Of a stretch of 64,000 nucleotides of DNA, positions 8,134-17,800 are shown piece after piece. The stretch comes from Egicoccus sp. AB-alg6-2. Lineage in GTDB: Bacteria > Actinomycetota > Nitriliruptoria > Nitriliruptorales > Nitriliruptoraceae. Both the position numbers and the translations under genes were made by a program. The stretch spans positions 186,001 to 250,000 of the forward strand of contig NZ_JBGUAY010000002.1 of NCBI RefSeq assembly GCF_041821025.1, read 5' to 3'. A model generated the notes under the pieces. It was not told where the DNA came from and made no database searches. It saw nothing but the letters and a program-made list of their open reading frames with translations. Each line of letters opens with the position of its first letter. Positions within the stretch are counted from its first letter, which is position 1.

Positions 8134-9426
8134 TTGCCCGGGTGGCGGGGTCGGCGCGTGGCGGGATGGCTCCCCGTCCTGCTGCTGTTCGCGCCCGCCG
8201 TGGCACTGGCCGCCGGCGACCCCTACCGCGGCGAGCAGTGGTCGCTGGACCGCATCGGCGTCGAGGACGCCTGGGCCGCCACGCCACGCGGTGAGGGGGT
8301 GGTGGTCGCGGTCGTGGACACCGGCGTCGACCTCGACCATCCCGACCTGCGGGAGCGGTTCGTCCGCGACGCCGACGGCGAGGTGGTCGGCCTCGACCTG
8401 GTCGGCGAAGGGCCGCCGCAGGACGAGCACGGGCACGGCACGCTGGTGGCCGGGGTCATCGCGGCGACGGCCGACAACGGCATCGGGGTCGCCGGCATCG
8501 CCCCCCGGGCCCGGCTGCTGCCGATCCGGGTGCTCGACGAGGTCGGTGCCGGCGAGGGCCGCGACGTGGACGCCGCCATCCGGTGGGCCGTCGACCACGG
8601 CGCCGACGTCATCAACCTGTCGCTGGAGAGCGTCAAGTCCTCCGACCGCGCCACGGTCGGCCCCGGCGCGCCGACCGACGCCGTCCGCTACGCCTGGGAC
8701 CGCGGGGTCGTCGTCGTCGCGGCGGCCGGCAACGCGGCCGCCCCCCGCACCGAGTACCCCGAGGACTCCCCGGTCCTGCTCGTGGGCGCGGTGGACCGCG
8801 ACGACCGGCGGGCCGCCTTCTCCTCGGGGGTGCGGGCCGACGCGGTGCTCGCGCCCGGCGTGGACATCGTCAGCACCTGGTGCCGTGACGCGGGCGCATC
8901 ACGCTGCGAGCCGGGGATCCACACCTACGGCCTGGCGGAAGGCACCTCGTTCGCGGCGCCCCACGTCAGCGGGGCGCTCGCCCTGCTGCTGTCGGCCGGA
9001 CACGGACCCGAGGAGGCGGTCGAGCGCCTGCGGGCGACCGCGGTGGACCTCGGACCTCCCGGCCCCGATCCCGACCACGGCCACGGCCGCATCGACGTCG
9101 GGGCGGCGGCCGCGACCGACCTCGAGGTGGCCGCGCTGCGCCCACCGGTGGATGCAGCCGCACCCGACGACGAGGCGGGTACGGGTCAGGCGGAGCCGCC
9201 CGCCGTCGCGGCCGAGCCGACGCCAGCTCCCGAGCCGGCGGCGCAACGCGGCCCGGAACCGCCCGCGGCACCCGACCCCGAGCCGCAGGTGGTCGCGCTG
9301 CCGACCGAACCGAGCCCGCCGTCGCCCGGACACGTCGCGCCCGACGGGGTCGTCCACCTCGTCGCGGCGGTGTGCCTCGGTGTCACGCTCGCGACCTGGT
9401 CGGCCGTGGCGAGACGGCACGTGTGA
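8134..9426 (+). CDS. membrane-anchored subtilisin-like serine protease (S8, mycosin-like)
   Basis: Secreted, membrane-tethered peptidase of 430 aa. A signal peptide (LPVLLLFAPAVALAA) is followed by the S8 triad: Asp62 in VVDTGVDLDHPDL, His101 in HGHGTLVAG and Ser272 in GTSFAAPHVSG. A Pro/Glu/Ala-rich linker (about 340-405) leads to a single C-terminal TM segment with an RRHV tail. This is the layout of mycosins, but no ESX genes are nearby. The TTG at 8134 is preceded by GGAAGG with good spacing; GTG 8158 is the alternative. Confidence 0.85.
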   Translation: MPGWRGRRVAGWLPVLLLFAPAVALAAGDPYRGEQWSLDRIGVEDAWAATPRGEGVVVAVVDTGVDLDHPDLRERFVRDADGEVVGLDLVGEGPPQDEHGHGTLVAGVIAATADNGIGVAGIAPRARLLPIRVLDEVGAGEGRDVDAAIRWAVDHGADVINLSLESVKSSDRATVGPGAPTDAVRYAWDRGVVVVAAAGNAAAPRTEYPEDSPVLLVGAVDRDDRRAAFSSGVRADAVLAPGVDIVSTWCRDAGASRCEPGIHTYGLAEGTSFAAPHVSGALALLLSAGHGPEEAVERLRATAVDLGPPGPDPDHGHGRIDVGAAAATDLEVAALRPPVDAAAPDDEAGTGQAEPPAVAAEPTPAPEPAAQRGPEPPAAPDPEPQVVALPTEPSPPSPGHVAPDGVVHLVAAVCLGVTLATWSAVARRHV

Positions 9427-9472
9427 GGCGTCGGTACCCTCGGCTGGTCGGGGGCGAAACGGTGGAGGACAC

Positions 9473-10573
9473 GTGCGTCGTTGGCTCGTGCTGCTCGCCG
9501 TCGTCGTCGCGTTCGCCGCGCTGTCCGCGGGCGGCGCCATCGCGCGCGGCGTCGTCCCGTGCGAGCTGCTGCGGGCCCAGCCGACCTGTTACGTGGCGCT
9601 GCGTCCGGGACCGGCCGAGGACGTGCTGCGTCTGGTCGAGGTGACGGGGGCGCGGGCCTACGGCTCGACGGGAGAGTTGCTGCTGACGACGGTGGCCGTC
9701 GACGAGGAGCTCGGCCTGGCCGAGTGGTTGCGCGCCAGCGTCTCGTCGGGGATCGAATCGGTGCCGCGCGACACCCTGTTCCCGCCGGGCAGCGACCGTG
9801 ACGAGGTGGCCGAGTACAACGCCGCGCTGATGGCCGACAGCCAGCTGACGGCCACGCTGGCGGCGCTGGAGGAGCTCGGCTTCGACGTCACCGGTGAGGG
9901 GGCACTGGTGACCGCGGTGGTCGAGGACGCGGTGACCGACCAGCTCGAGGTCGGCGACGTCATCACCGCGGTGGACGGGGCGCCGGTCACCGACAACCGT
10001 GGGGTCGTCACGGCGGTGCAGTCGCGCGCTCCCGGTGACCGGTTGGCGCTGTTGGTGCGGCGTGGCGAGGGCGAGCGCGAGGTGGAAGTGGTGCTCGGTT
10101 CGGCCGCCGACGACGAGCTGCGTCCCTACGTCGGCGTGTTGCTGTCGACGGAGCTGGCGCTGCCCGTCGACGTGCGGATCGACGCCGGCGTCATCGGTGG
10201 GCCGTCGGCGGGGCTGATGTTCGCGCTCTCGATCATCGACGTGCTCGGACCGCAGGACCTCACCGGCGGGACGGTCGTGGCCGGGACCGGCACGCTCGCC
10301 CGAGACGGCGCTGTAGGTGCCATCGGCGGGATCCGCCAGAAGGTGCTCGGCGCCATCGACCGTGAGGACGGCGGCCGTGCCGCGAGCGTCTTCCTGGTTC
10401 CGAGCGCCAACCTCGACGAGGCACTGGGCACGCCGGTGGAGCGCGACGTCCTGCTCGCGCCCGTCGCCACCCTCGACGACGCCCTGGCGGCGTTGTCCGC
10501 CGTCCGTGCGGGGGAGCAGCCGGCGGGGGCCGTGCAGCTGCAGGGGTCGGGCACGCGGGCCGCGGTCGGCTGA
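9473..10573 (+). CDS. PDZ-domain Lon-like (S16) protease, YlbL family
   Basis: Protein of 366 aa. An N-terminal TM/signal anchor (WLVLLAVVVAFAALSAGGA) is followed by a lumenal region, a PDZ domain (about 150-205, with VGDVITAVDGAPV) and a C-terminal S16 Lon-type peptidase domain. The catalytic dyad is Ser245 in GGPSAGLMFAL and Lys290 in GAIGGIRQKV, with the spacing usual for Lon. The GTG at 9473 has GGAGG upstream; the longer open frame reaching back to 8291 is a shadow of the subtilase. It lies between the subtilase and UPF0182, as YlbL homologues do in other actinobacteria. Confidence 0.85.
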   Translation: MRRWLVLLAVVVAFAALSAGGAIARGVVPCELLRAQPTCYVALRPGPAEDVLRLVEVTGARAYGSTGELLLTTVAVDEELGLAEWLRASVSSGIESVPRDTLFPPGSDRDEVAEYNAALMADSQLTATLAALEELGFDVTGEGALVTAVVEDAVTDQLEVGDVITAVDGAPVTDNRGVVTAVQSRAPGDRLALLVRRGEGEREVEVVLGSAADDELRPYVGVLLSTELALPVDVRIDAGVIGGPSAGLMFALSIIDVLGPQDLTGGTVVAGTGTLARDGAVGAIGGIRQKVLGAIDREDGGRAASVFLVPSANLDEALGTPVERDVLLAPVATLDDALAALSAVRAGEQPAGAVQLQGSGTRAAVG

Positions 10574-10735
10574 CGTCCCGCCGGGGCGGACCTGAGTGCG
10601 CTCATGGTCGTCAACTGGCCCCCGATGTGGGCGCTGGCTAGCCTCGTTCGTCCGCGGCCCGGCGCATCCGCGGACCTCGCCGTACCGAATTCTTCCCGGG
10701 GGTGAGTGCCTCTCCAGCGCCGTGAAGGGCCAGTC

Positions 10736-13699
10736 GTGGGCGATTTCGTACGGCGGCGTCTCGGCACCGTCGTGGTGCTCGGTGTGTTGCTCGTCCTGTT
10801 CAGCGCCAACCGCATCGCGGTGCTGCTGACCGACCTGTGGTGGTTCGACGCCCGCGGCTACCGCGACGTCTTCACCACGGTGCTCACGACCCGGATCGGG
10901 TTGGGACTGGGCTTCGGGCTGTTCCTCGCCGCCCTGATCGCCGTCAACCTGCTGGTCGCGCGACGACTCCGGCCGTTCTACATCCCGGCCACGCCGCAGC
11001 AGGCGCAGATCCAGCGCTACCGCGAGCTCGCCGACCCCTACCTGCCGTGGCTGATCGCGGGTGTGGCGGCCATCTTCGGGTTCACCTCCGGCGTCGCCGT
11101 CAGCGCCCAGTGGCAGAACTTCCTGCTGTGGCTCAACGGCGGCACCGTCGGCCGCTCCGACGCGCTGTTCGACGTCGACCTCGGCTTCTACCTGTTCGAC
11201 CTGCCGTTCCTGTCGTTCATCCAGACCTGGCTGTTCACCTCGCTGATCCTGACGGCGATGCTGACGACCGGTGCGCACTACCTGCTCGGCGGCATCCGGC
11301 CCGAGTCCGAGGGCGAGAAGCTGCTGCCGTCGGTCAAGGTGCACCTGTCGGTGCTGCTGGCCGCGATCCTGCTGGTGCGCGCCTGGGGCTACTGGCTCGA
11401 CCGCTACCAGCTGCTGTACTCGCCGCGCGGAACCGTCACCGGTGCCTCCTACACCGACGTCAACGCCGAGCTGCCGGCGCTGTACCTGCTGCTCGGGGTC
11501 AGCGCGATCGCCATCGTGCTGGTGCTCGTCTCCATGCGTCAGCGCGGGTTCCTGCTCCCGGGTGCCGCGGTCGGGTTGCTGGTCGTCGCCTCGATCATCC
11601 TGCAGGGCGCCTACCCGGCGGCGATCCAGCGTCTGCGCGTCGACCCGCAGGAGCTCGCCCGCGAGGAGACGTTCATCGAACGCAACCTCGCCGCGACCCG
11701 CGAGGCGTTCGCGCTCGAGGACGTCGAGCTGCGGCCGTTCGACATCGCCAACGACCTCGACGCCGACGACGTCATCGAGAACGACGTCACCCTGCGCAAC
11801 GTGCGCCTGTGGGAGCCCGAGGTCCTCGAGACGACCTATCAGCAGCTGCAGGCGTTGCGGCCCTACTACCGCTTCAACGACGTGGCCATCGACCGCTACG
11901 AGATCGACGGTGAGCTGCGCCAGGTCATGCTCTCCACCCGTGACCTCGCCGAGCTGCCCGAGGACAACGACTCGTGGCAGAACCGCCACCTGACCTACAC
12001 GCACGGGTTCGGTGTCGTCGCCTCGCAGGTCAACACCGCCAACGCGCAGGGCCAGCCGGTCTTCATCGCCTCCAACATCCCGCCGGCCGGTGCCGACGAG
12101 GTGCTGCCAAGCGAACAGCCCGGGGTCTACTACGGCACGTTCCGCAACCCCGCCTACAACCTGGTGCGCACCGACGCGGTCGAGCTCGACTTCGAGTCGC
12201 CCGACGGCGAGACGCAGGTCGCGACCGTCTACGACGGTGCCGGCGGGGTCGACATCGGCACGTTCACCCGGCGGCTCGCCTTCGCGCTGCGCTTCGGTGA
12301 CTACAACCTGGTGCTGACCAACTTCATCACCGACGAGTCGCGCATCATCTTCAACCGGCAGGTCAGCGACCGCGTGCAGCAGATCGCACCGTTCCTCGAG
12401 CTCGACTCCTCGCCCTACCCGGTCGTCACCGACGGGCAGGTCAAGTGGATCGTCGACGCCTACACGACCGCGACCTCCTACCCGTACTCCGAGGTGTCGA
12501 CGCTCACCCTCGGTCAGCGGCAACTGCCGGTCAACTACGTCCGCAACTCGGTCAAGGCGGTCGTGGACGGCTACGACGGCGACGTGACGCTGTACCGCGT
12601 CGAGGAGGACGACCCGGTCCTGGACGCCTGGGAGGGCGTGTTCCCCGGCATCGTGCAGCCCGCCGACGCCGCGCCCGAGGAACTGGTGGCTCACTTCCGC
12701 TACCCGCAGGACCTGTTCCGGCTGCAGTCGGACCTGTACCGCACGTACCACATCCCCGACGCGTCGGCGTTCTACAACCGGGCCGACGCGTGGTCGATCC
12801 CGCGCGACCCGGCCTTCGCCGCCAACCAGGGCACCGGCACCGCGGGTGACCTGACCGGGACACAGAACCAGCGCCTGATGCAGCCCTACTACCTGCTGAT
12901 GCGTCTACCCGGCGAGGAGACCGAGGAGTTCGTCCTCATCCAGCCCTACCTGGCACGCGACCGCGAGAACATGGTCGCCTGGCTGGCAGGACGCTCCGAC
13001 GGCGAGCACCTCAACGAGCTGTTCGCGGTCCGATTCCCGACCGACTCGCAGGTGCTGGGTCCGCTGCAGGCGCAGGCCCGCATCGAGCAGGACGACGACA
13101 TCTCGGCCTACATCACCCTGCGTGACCGCGACGGGGTCCAGGTGCGACGCGGCAACCTGCAGGTGCTGCCGATCGCGGACTCGCTGCTGTACGTACAGCC
13201 GCTGTTCCTGCTCAACCCGCAGGCCGAGATCCCGGAGCTCGCCCGGGTCGTGCTGGTGATGGGGACCCAGACCGCGTTCGACACCACCTTCGCCGGTGCG
13301 CTGGGGCAGCTGCTCGGCATCGACGTCCCCGACTCGATCGCCGAGGAGGAAGGCCGCGACCCGGGCCTGGAGCCCGGCACCGACCCGCCCGCGACCGACC
13401 CGGACGACGACGGCGAGCCCACCGACGAGGTGCCGGTCCCCGAGGACCTGCTCCGCGACGCGCTGGCCGCCTTCGCCCGTGCCGAGCAGGCGCTGCGCGA
13501 CGGCGACCTCGCCACCTACCAGGACGAGGTCGAGGCCGCGCGTGACCTGCTCCAGCAGGCTGCCGAGGCCCAGGGCATCACCGTGCAGGAACTGGTCGAG
13601 CCGGACGAGGACGAGCTCACCGACCAGGAACTGCTCGAGGAGGCCGGTGACGCCGGCGCCGGTGACGAGGCCGATGCCGAAGACGGCACCGGCGGCTGA
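10736..13699 (+). CDS. UPF0182 family membrane protein
   Basis: Large membrane protein of 987 aa. The N-terminal third carries about seven TM helices, with the family's LLTDLWWFDARGY and WQNFLLWLNG segments. The rest is an extracytoplasmic domain ending in an acidic Glu/Asp-rich tail (about 880-987). Family function is unknown. The GTG at 10736 is chosen because GAAGGG lies 5 nt upstream; GTG 10706 in the same frame is an alternative. It follows the S16 protease by 160 bp and ends in a strong terminator. Confidence 0.88.
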   Translation: MGDFVRRRLGTVVVLGVLLVLFSANRIAVLLTDLWWFDARGYRDVFTTVLTTRIGLGLGFGLFLAALIAVNLLVARRLRPFYIPATPQQAQIQRYRELADPYLPWLIAGVAAIFGFTSGVAVSAQWQNFLLWLNGGTVGRSDALFDVDLGFYLFDLPFLSFIQTWLFTSLILTAMLTTGAHYLLGGIRPESEGEKLLPSVKVHLSVLLAAILLVRAWGYWLDRYQLLYSPRGTVTGASYTDVNAELPALYLLLGVSAIAIVLVLVSMRQRGFLLPGAAVGLLVVASIILQGAYPAAIQRLRVDPQELAREETFIERNLAATREAFALEDVELRPFDIANDLDADDVIENDVTLRNVRLWEPEVLETTYQQLQALRPYYRFNDVAIDRYEIDGELRQVMLSTRDLAELPEDNDSWQNRHLTYTHGFGVVASQVNTANAQGQPVFIASNIPPAGADEVLPSEQPGVYYGTFRNPAYNLVRTDAVELDFESPDGETQVATVYDGAGGVDIGTFTRRLAFALRFGDYNLVLTNFITDESRIIFNRQVSDRVQQIAPFLELDSSPYPVVTDGQVKWIVDAYTTATSYPYSEVSTLTLGQRQLPVNYVRNSVKAVVDGYDGDVTLYRVEEDDPVLDAWEGVFPGIVQPADAAPEELVAHFRYPQDLFRLQSDLYRTYHIPDASAFYNRADAWSIPRDPAFAANQGTGTAGDLTGTQNQRLMQPYYLLMRLPGEETEEFVLIQPYLARDRENMVAWLAGRSDGEHLNELFAVRFPTDSQVLGPLQAQARIEQDDDISAYITLRDRDGVQVRRGNLQVLPIADSLLYVQPLFLLNPQAEIPELARVVLVMGTQTAFDTTFAGALGQLLGIDVPDSIAEEEGRDPGLEPGTDPPATDPDDDGEPTDEVPVPEDLLRDALAAFARAEQALRDGDLATYQDEVEAARDLLQQAAEAQGITVQELVEPDEDELTDQELLEEAGDAGAGDEADAEDGTGG

Positions 13700-13718
13700 G
13701 CCGCCTTGCAAGACCGAC

Positions 13719-13746
13719 CGCGACCCGGGCTTCGGCCCGGGTCGCG
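13719..13746 (+). terminator. UPF0182 gene terminator hairpin
   Basis: A perfect 12-bp stem (CGCGACCCGGGC and its complement) with a UUCG-type TTCG loop starts 20 bp after the UPF0182 stop. It lacks a T-run, as is common in high-GC actinobacteria. Confidence 0.7.
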
Positions 13747-13815
13747 TCATGTCCGCGTCGTGGCCTGAGTCGATTGGCGTTCCGGCGGGGGGAGCCGGTA
13801 CGTTGTGCCCATCGA

Positions 13816-13893
13816 CGCGGGGTGGAGCAGTTCGGTCAGCTCGCCGGGCTCATAACCCGGAGGTCGCAGGTTCAAATCCTGCCCCCGCTACCA
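13816..13893 (+). tRNA. initiator tRNA-Met (CAT)
   Basis: A full cloverleaf with encoded CCA. The acceptor strand starts CGCGGGG and ends CCCCGCTACCA, which leaves a C1 x U72 mismatch, an initiator hallmark. The anticodon loop CTCATAA is closed by the three G:C pairs (CCGGG/CCCGG) typical of initiator tRNA. The T-arm is GCAGG TTCAAAT CCTGC. Without the CCA it ends at 13890. The mobile genes start just downstream, so the 3' half of this gene is the likely chromosomal attachment site of the element. Confidence 0.93.
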
Positions 13894-13894
13894 C

Positions 13895-13918
13895 GAAAAG
13901 GCCCTTCGGGGCCTTTTC
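13895..13918 (+). terminator. tRNA terminator
   Basis: A 10-bp perfect stem (GAAAAGGCCC and GGGCCTTTTC) with a TTCG loop starts directly after the tRNA CCA and ends in a short T-run. This is a canonical intrinsic terminator that also insulates the tRNA from the inserted DNA. Confidence 0.85.
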
Positions 13919-13925
13919 GCATTTC

Positions 13926-13945
13926 ATGGGTGCCGTATGGGTGCC
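13926..13945. repeat. paired ATGGGTGCC repeats beside the tRNA
   Basis: ATGGGTGCC occurs at 13926-13934 and again at 13937-13945, an 11-bp period or about one helical turn, just inside the presumed left end. Short phased repeats here could be arm-type integrase binding sites; this is inferred from position only. Confidence 0.35.
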
Positions 13946-13990
13946 ATGGTTTTGTGAGGTGACGAACACGCTCCGTTACAGCCCGTTAGT

Positions 13991-14094
13991 GTGGGTCCGG
14001 TAGATGCTTGACACATTGGCTCCGGTGCTCGGGTGACAGGTCACGGACGCGGCTCCGGTAGCTGTGCGACAGTGGCTCCGGTAGCTGTGTGACA
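13991..14094. repeat. tandem degenerate repeats at an IS481-like end
   Basis: Four successive copies of a ~21-bp unit around GGCTCCGGTAGCTGTGTGAC lie in this interval: imperfect copies near 13992 and 14017, and close copies at 14051-14071 and 14074-14094. A fifth, partial copy follows at about 14099. They directly precede the transposase remnant and look like repeated transposase-binding sites at an IS terminus. Confidence 0.5.
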
Positions 14095-14150
14095 CCTGGG
14101 TCCGGTTCGGCTCGGCTTGTTCGATCTCGTTCGAGGTCGAGGAGGCCGTC

Positions 14151-14366
14151 GTGCTGGTGGTGTTGGGTGTGGTCGAGCAGCGTCATGCGGCGGTGCTGGA
14201 GGTCTGGTCGACGGCGCGCCGGCGTCGGAGGTGGCCCGCCGGTATGGCGCGCGGCAGAACGCTGCATCGGTGGTTGCGCCGAGATGCAACGTCAGAGGTA
14301 GCGGGGTTGGTGGACCAGGCCTCGAGGCCGAGATCGTGTCCGCATCAGGTGCCCCCGCGGGTCGAG
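14151..14366 (+). pseudogene. IS481-family transposase remnant (N-terminal, frameshifted)
   Basis: Only the helix-turn-helix N-terminus of a transposase is left. One frame reads VLGVVEQRHAAVLEV, a second continues LVDGAPASEVARRYG, and the first frame resumes with TLHRWLRR and EVAGLVDQASRPRSCPHQ, a typical IS481 start. At least two frameshifts separate these pieces, and the DDE catalytic part is missing. It is a relic between the tRNA and the defence operon and could mark how cargo was acquired. Confidence 0.55.
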
Positions 14367-14827
14367 ACGGCGAGTCGGGTTGCGGCGGGCGCATCCGGGG
14401 TCGGCTCCGGCATCTTCGTCGGTCGCTCGACACTAAGCCCAAAAGACTTCGTCGAAGCTAGGCTTGGGCCGACGGAGGACTGCGATCGAGGACCACGTTA
14501 ACGTGACGGACGGTACTGAGCCCATGTTGCCGTCTGGAGCACGCGGGAGCGCCGTCAGCAGCCAAGAAGTCCGCACGGCGACACGGCGGGGTCTGTCGTC
14601 CAGTGCACTCATTGCGCGGCAAGCAGAGCTTGTCCGCAATTTTGGGACAGCGAGGCGGCTCTGCCCCGACTTGGTCCCAGTGGGAGTCTCAGCAGTCCGG
14701 GCAGTCGCGTCGCGCGCAGTTGGAGGCTCAAGGAGATGGGATGGCGCGCGAGATTCTCACTCCGCATGGCGTGCGGGTACGGCTCGGGGACTGACAGATT
14801 GCTGAGGCTACGGCGGAGGCTGACCCG
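14367..14827 (+). other. gap before the defence operon, with palindromes
   Basis: No convincing gene. Several short open frames (for example one starting at ATG 14524 and one ending at 14794) have weak ribosome sites and look like chance, although AAGGAG before ATG 14741 could drive a 17-codon peptide that stops shortly before the helicase. Two palindromic features are described separately. This stretch probably holds the promoter and control region of the downstream operon. Confidence 0.4.
14495..14506. promoter_or_regulatory. 12-bp perfect palindrome upstream of the defence operon
   Basis: CACGTTAACGTG is a perfect 12-bp palindrome about 320 bp before the helicase start. A second dyad, CTTCG-T-CGAAG at 14448-14458 flanked by GCCCAA and TTGGGC, lies just before it. 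Either could be an operator; no regulator gene is adjacent. Confidence 0.35.
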
Positions 14828-17800
14828 ATGATGGACTGGTTGCCGCAGGCTGACGAGCGGATTGTCGCGCGCGAGCAACTCGTGCTCGTCGTACGTGCTG
14901 ATCGCCTCGGCGAGGATGCTGCTCAACTCTTCGTTCAGCTCCCGGATGGCTCACTCGACCGGGTGACGATGACCCGCGAGGAGGTGCTGGCCGGTCGTTC
15001 GGCCGTCGCTGGACGTTCGGCCGACCCTCAACGGACCCTTGCGGCTCTGCACGGACTGTGGATGCGCTCAGCTGCCGAGCAGATGCGTTCGGGGGCACTT
15101 GCGACCAAGCCGTTGCGACCGTTCGCCCACCAGGACGAAGCAGTTGACCGGATGTTGGCGCAGCCGCAACTGCGGTTCTTGCTGGGCGATGAACCGGGGA
15201 CAGGCAAGACAATCATGTCGGGCCTCTACATCGTTGAGGCCCGGCGGAAGATGTTGCTGCAGGGCAGGGCGCTGATCGTGGTTCCAGCTCACCTCGTGCC
15301 GAAGTGGGAGCGTGAGATGCTGGCCTACTTCGGCATCGAGGTCGGGGTGGTGACCTCGGAGGTGGGACGCGACTTACGCCCGCTGCGTGGCGATGTGGAC
15401 ACGTGGCTGGTGTCGGTCGACCTCTTCACTTACAACATGGACGTTCGCGCGAAGCTGGCGGGTTCTCACGCCTCCTGGTCGCTCACGATCTTCGATGAGG
15501 CGCACCGGCTCACACCGACCTCGCAGTTGCTCGGCGCTGCCCAGCAGGTCGTGGGTCGTTCGCGGCATGTGCTGTTACTGACTGCCACGCCGCACCGCGG
15601 CAAGGAGGACTTCTTTCGCGAGCTGATGCACCTGCTGGACCCGGCGGTGTACGCGGTTGACACCGACCAGCCGTGCGTGCCGTCGTCTGCGCACTTCCTG
15701 CGGCGGATGAAGGAGGACCTCAAGGACGCCGAGGGCAACCCGCTGTTCCCCGAACGGCTATCGGAGACGGTGCCGACGACGTTGCGGGTAGACGAGGCTG
15801 CGCTGTACCGCGACGTAATGGGCTACGTCGAGGCGTACTACCCGCACGCGCTCACGATCGCGCGGATCATCTACGGCAAGCGCGCCGCGTCGTCCACGGC
15901 GGCCCTTCGCGCGACACTTGAGCGACGCCGCGAGTTCGTCAAAGGGTTGAAGGCCGCCCGCGGGCGGGGCACGTTCGACCCGAGGTTCGTAGCGGCTCTG
16001 ACCGGGGAGCTGGCTGAGGTCGGGCTGGTCGAGGACGACGAGCGGTGGGCAGACGCCGAGCAGGTCCTTGTCGGTAGCGACACAACCGACAAGCAGGGTG
16101 AGCTGCAAGCCATCGACGGGCTGCTGACGAGCATCGACCGCGTCGAGGCGGCGGGGCCACCGACGAAGTGGCACCAGCTAGCCAACCGGGCCGAACAGCA
16201 TGGTGTCAGGCCCGGCAACGACCAGCTACTGGTGTTCACCGAGTTCACAGACACTGCGACATGGCTCGTAGAGCAGTTTCACAACGCTGGATTCACCGCA
16301 GAGCTGCTATCCGGCGGCGTTGGGCACAAGGAACGCGACCTACTGCAACGGCGGTTCCTCGCCCGCGACTTCCAGGTGCTCGTATCCACCGACGCAGGCG
16401 GGGAAGGCATCGACCTCCAGAGCGCCAACGTGATGTTCAACTGGGATGTGCCGTGGTCGATGGTGCGTCTGGAGCAGCGCATGGGACGGCTGCACCGGAT
16501 CGGCCAGCAGCGTCCAGTGTTCGTTTACCACCTAGTCTCGCCCGACACGGCCGAGGGTCGGGTCCAGGAGGTCATGCTGGACAACATCGCGGCAGCATCA
16601 ACGTCGCTGTCCGGCCGGATGTACGACCTGATGGACGCGACCGCTGCAAGGCTCGGATTCGACCTTGCCGCCCTGTTGGTCCGCGCCGTGGAGGGCCGGG
16701 CCGATCGAGAGGACGTTCCCGACTCTGAGCATTGGGAACGTGCTGCTGCGGAGATCGCAGACAACGACCTGCGGCTCACCCAGCAGACCAACCTTGACCT
16801 CGCCCAGAGACGCCTTCAGGACGACGTGCTCGAGCAGATCAATCCGGTCCACGTCCGCAGGTTCCTGGAGACGGTCGCCGCATGGCAGGACTGGAAGGTG
16901 ACCAACGGGCCGCACGACGGCATCTACGTCCTCGACGCGTCCCCACGCAGCCTCCCTGAGTTCATGGGCGGGAAGCAGATCAAGCTGGTCGCGACCCACG
17001 GCAAGCCTGTTGCCGACGCCATCTCCGCAGGGGCGGTCGGTCTGACCGACCAGGTCACGGTGTTCGGCCCCACGGAACCAGCACTCGCAGAGCTGTCCGA
17101 GATGGCAGTTGATGAGGGGATGCTGGACCTCACCTCGCCCGAACCCCCGGTGCTGGTCGACACCGAGTCCTACACCCCCTATGTGCTCGGGGTCTATGAG
17201 ACGACCATCACGACCGAGACGGACACCGGCCGCACATCACGCAGGTTGCCGTTCCTCGTCAGGCTCTCGGGGCCCGGCGAGGCGGTCGTGCCGGACTGGC
17301 CGTCCGTACTGCGCCTCTCTGCCGCCGCACCGAGTAGCGACCCGGGCGAGCTCACGCCCGGTGGGAGGGTCGACCTGAACGACGCCGCCATGCGCCACGT
17401 CAAACACGTCGCGGAGGAGCGTAGGGCGCTGCGAGTAGCTTGGGCGCAGGAGACCCGCAACGCGATGGAGGACGGCTACCTGCGCTACCAGCAGGAGATC
17501 TCGAACCGTCCAGACGACAAGCGCGCCGAGCTGCTCGCCGCGTACCAGCGGCGCATGCAGACGCGCCACGCTGAACTCGATCGGATGCTGATCGTCGACG
17601 CGGCACCTCCTCAGCTGATTGGCGCTATCCGCGTCTCCGCTGGGATGACTGTGGACGACCCGGCGCTTCGCGAGAACGGCGAGAAGGTCGCCATCGGTGA
17701 AGCGATAAAGGAACTAGGCCGCAACGACTTCCAGGTCCACGACATGCAGACCGCAGGGGTCGGCTACGACCTCAAGGCAGTCAACCACCCCGTCCAGCCG

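Noticed and set aside
8134-9426. Part of a type VII (ESX) secretion locus because of the mycosin-like protease
   Set aside because: No EccB-E, EsxA/B or PE/PPE-like genes occur in the flanking sequence.
9383-12751. 1122-codon open frame on the minus strand across the S16 and UPF0182 genes
   Set aside because: It mirrors two well-supported plus-strand genes, is Arg/Gln/Val-rich and low-complexity, and has no ribosome site; typical high-GC shadow.
14464-14805. 113-codon plus-strand frame before the helicase
   Set aside because: Only its first part looks coding; there is no ribosome site for the first start and no family.
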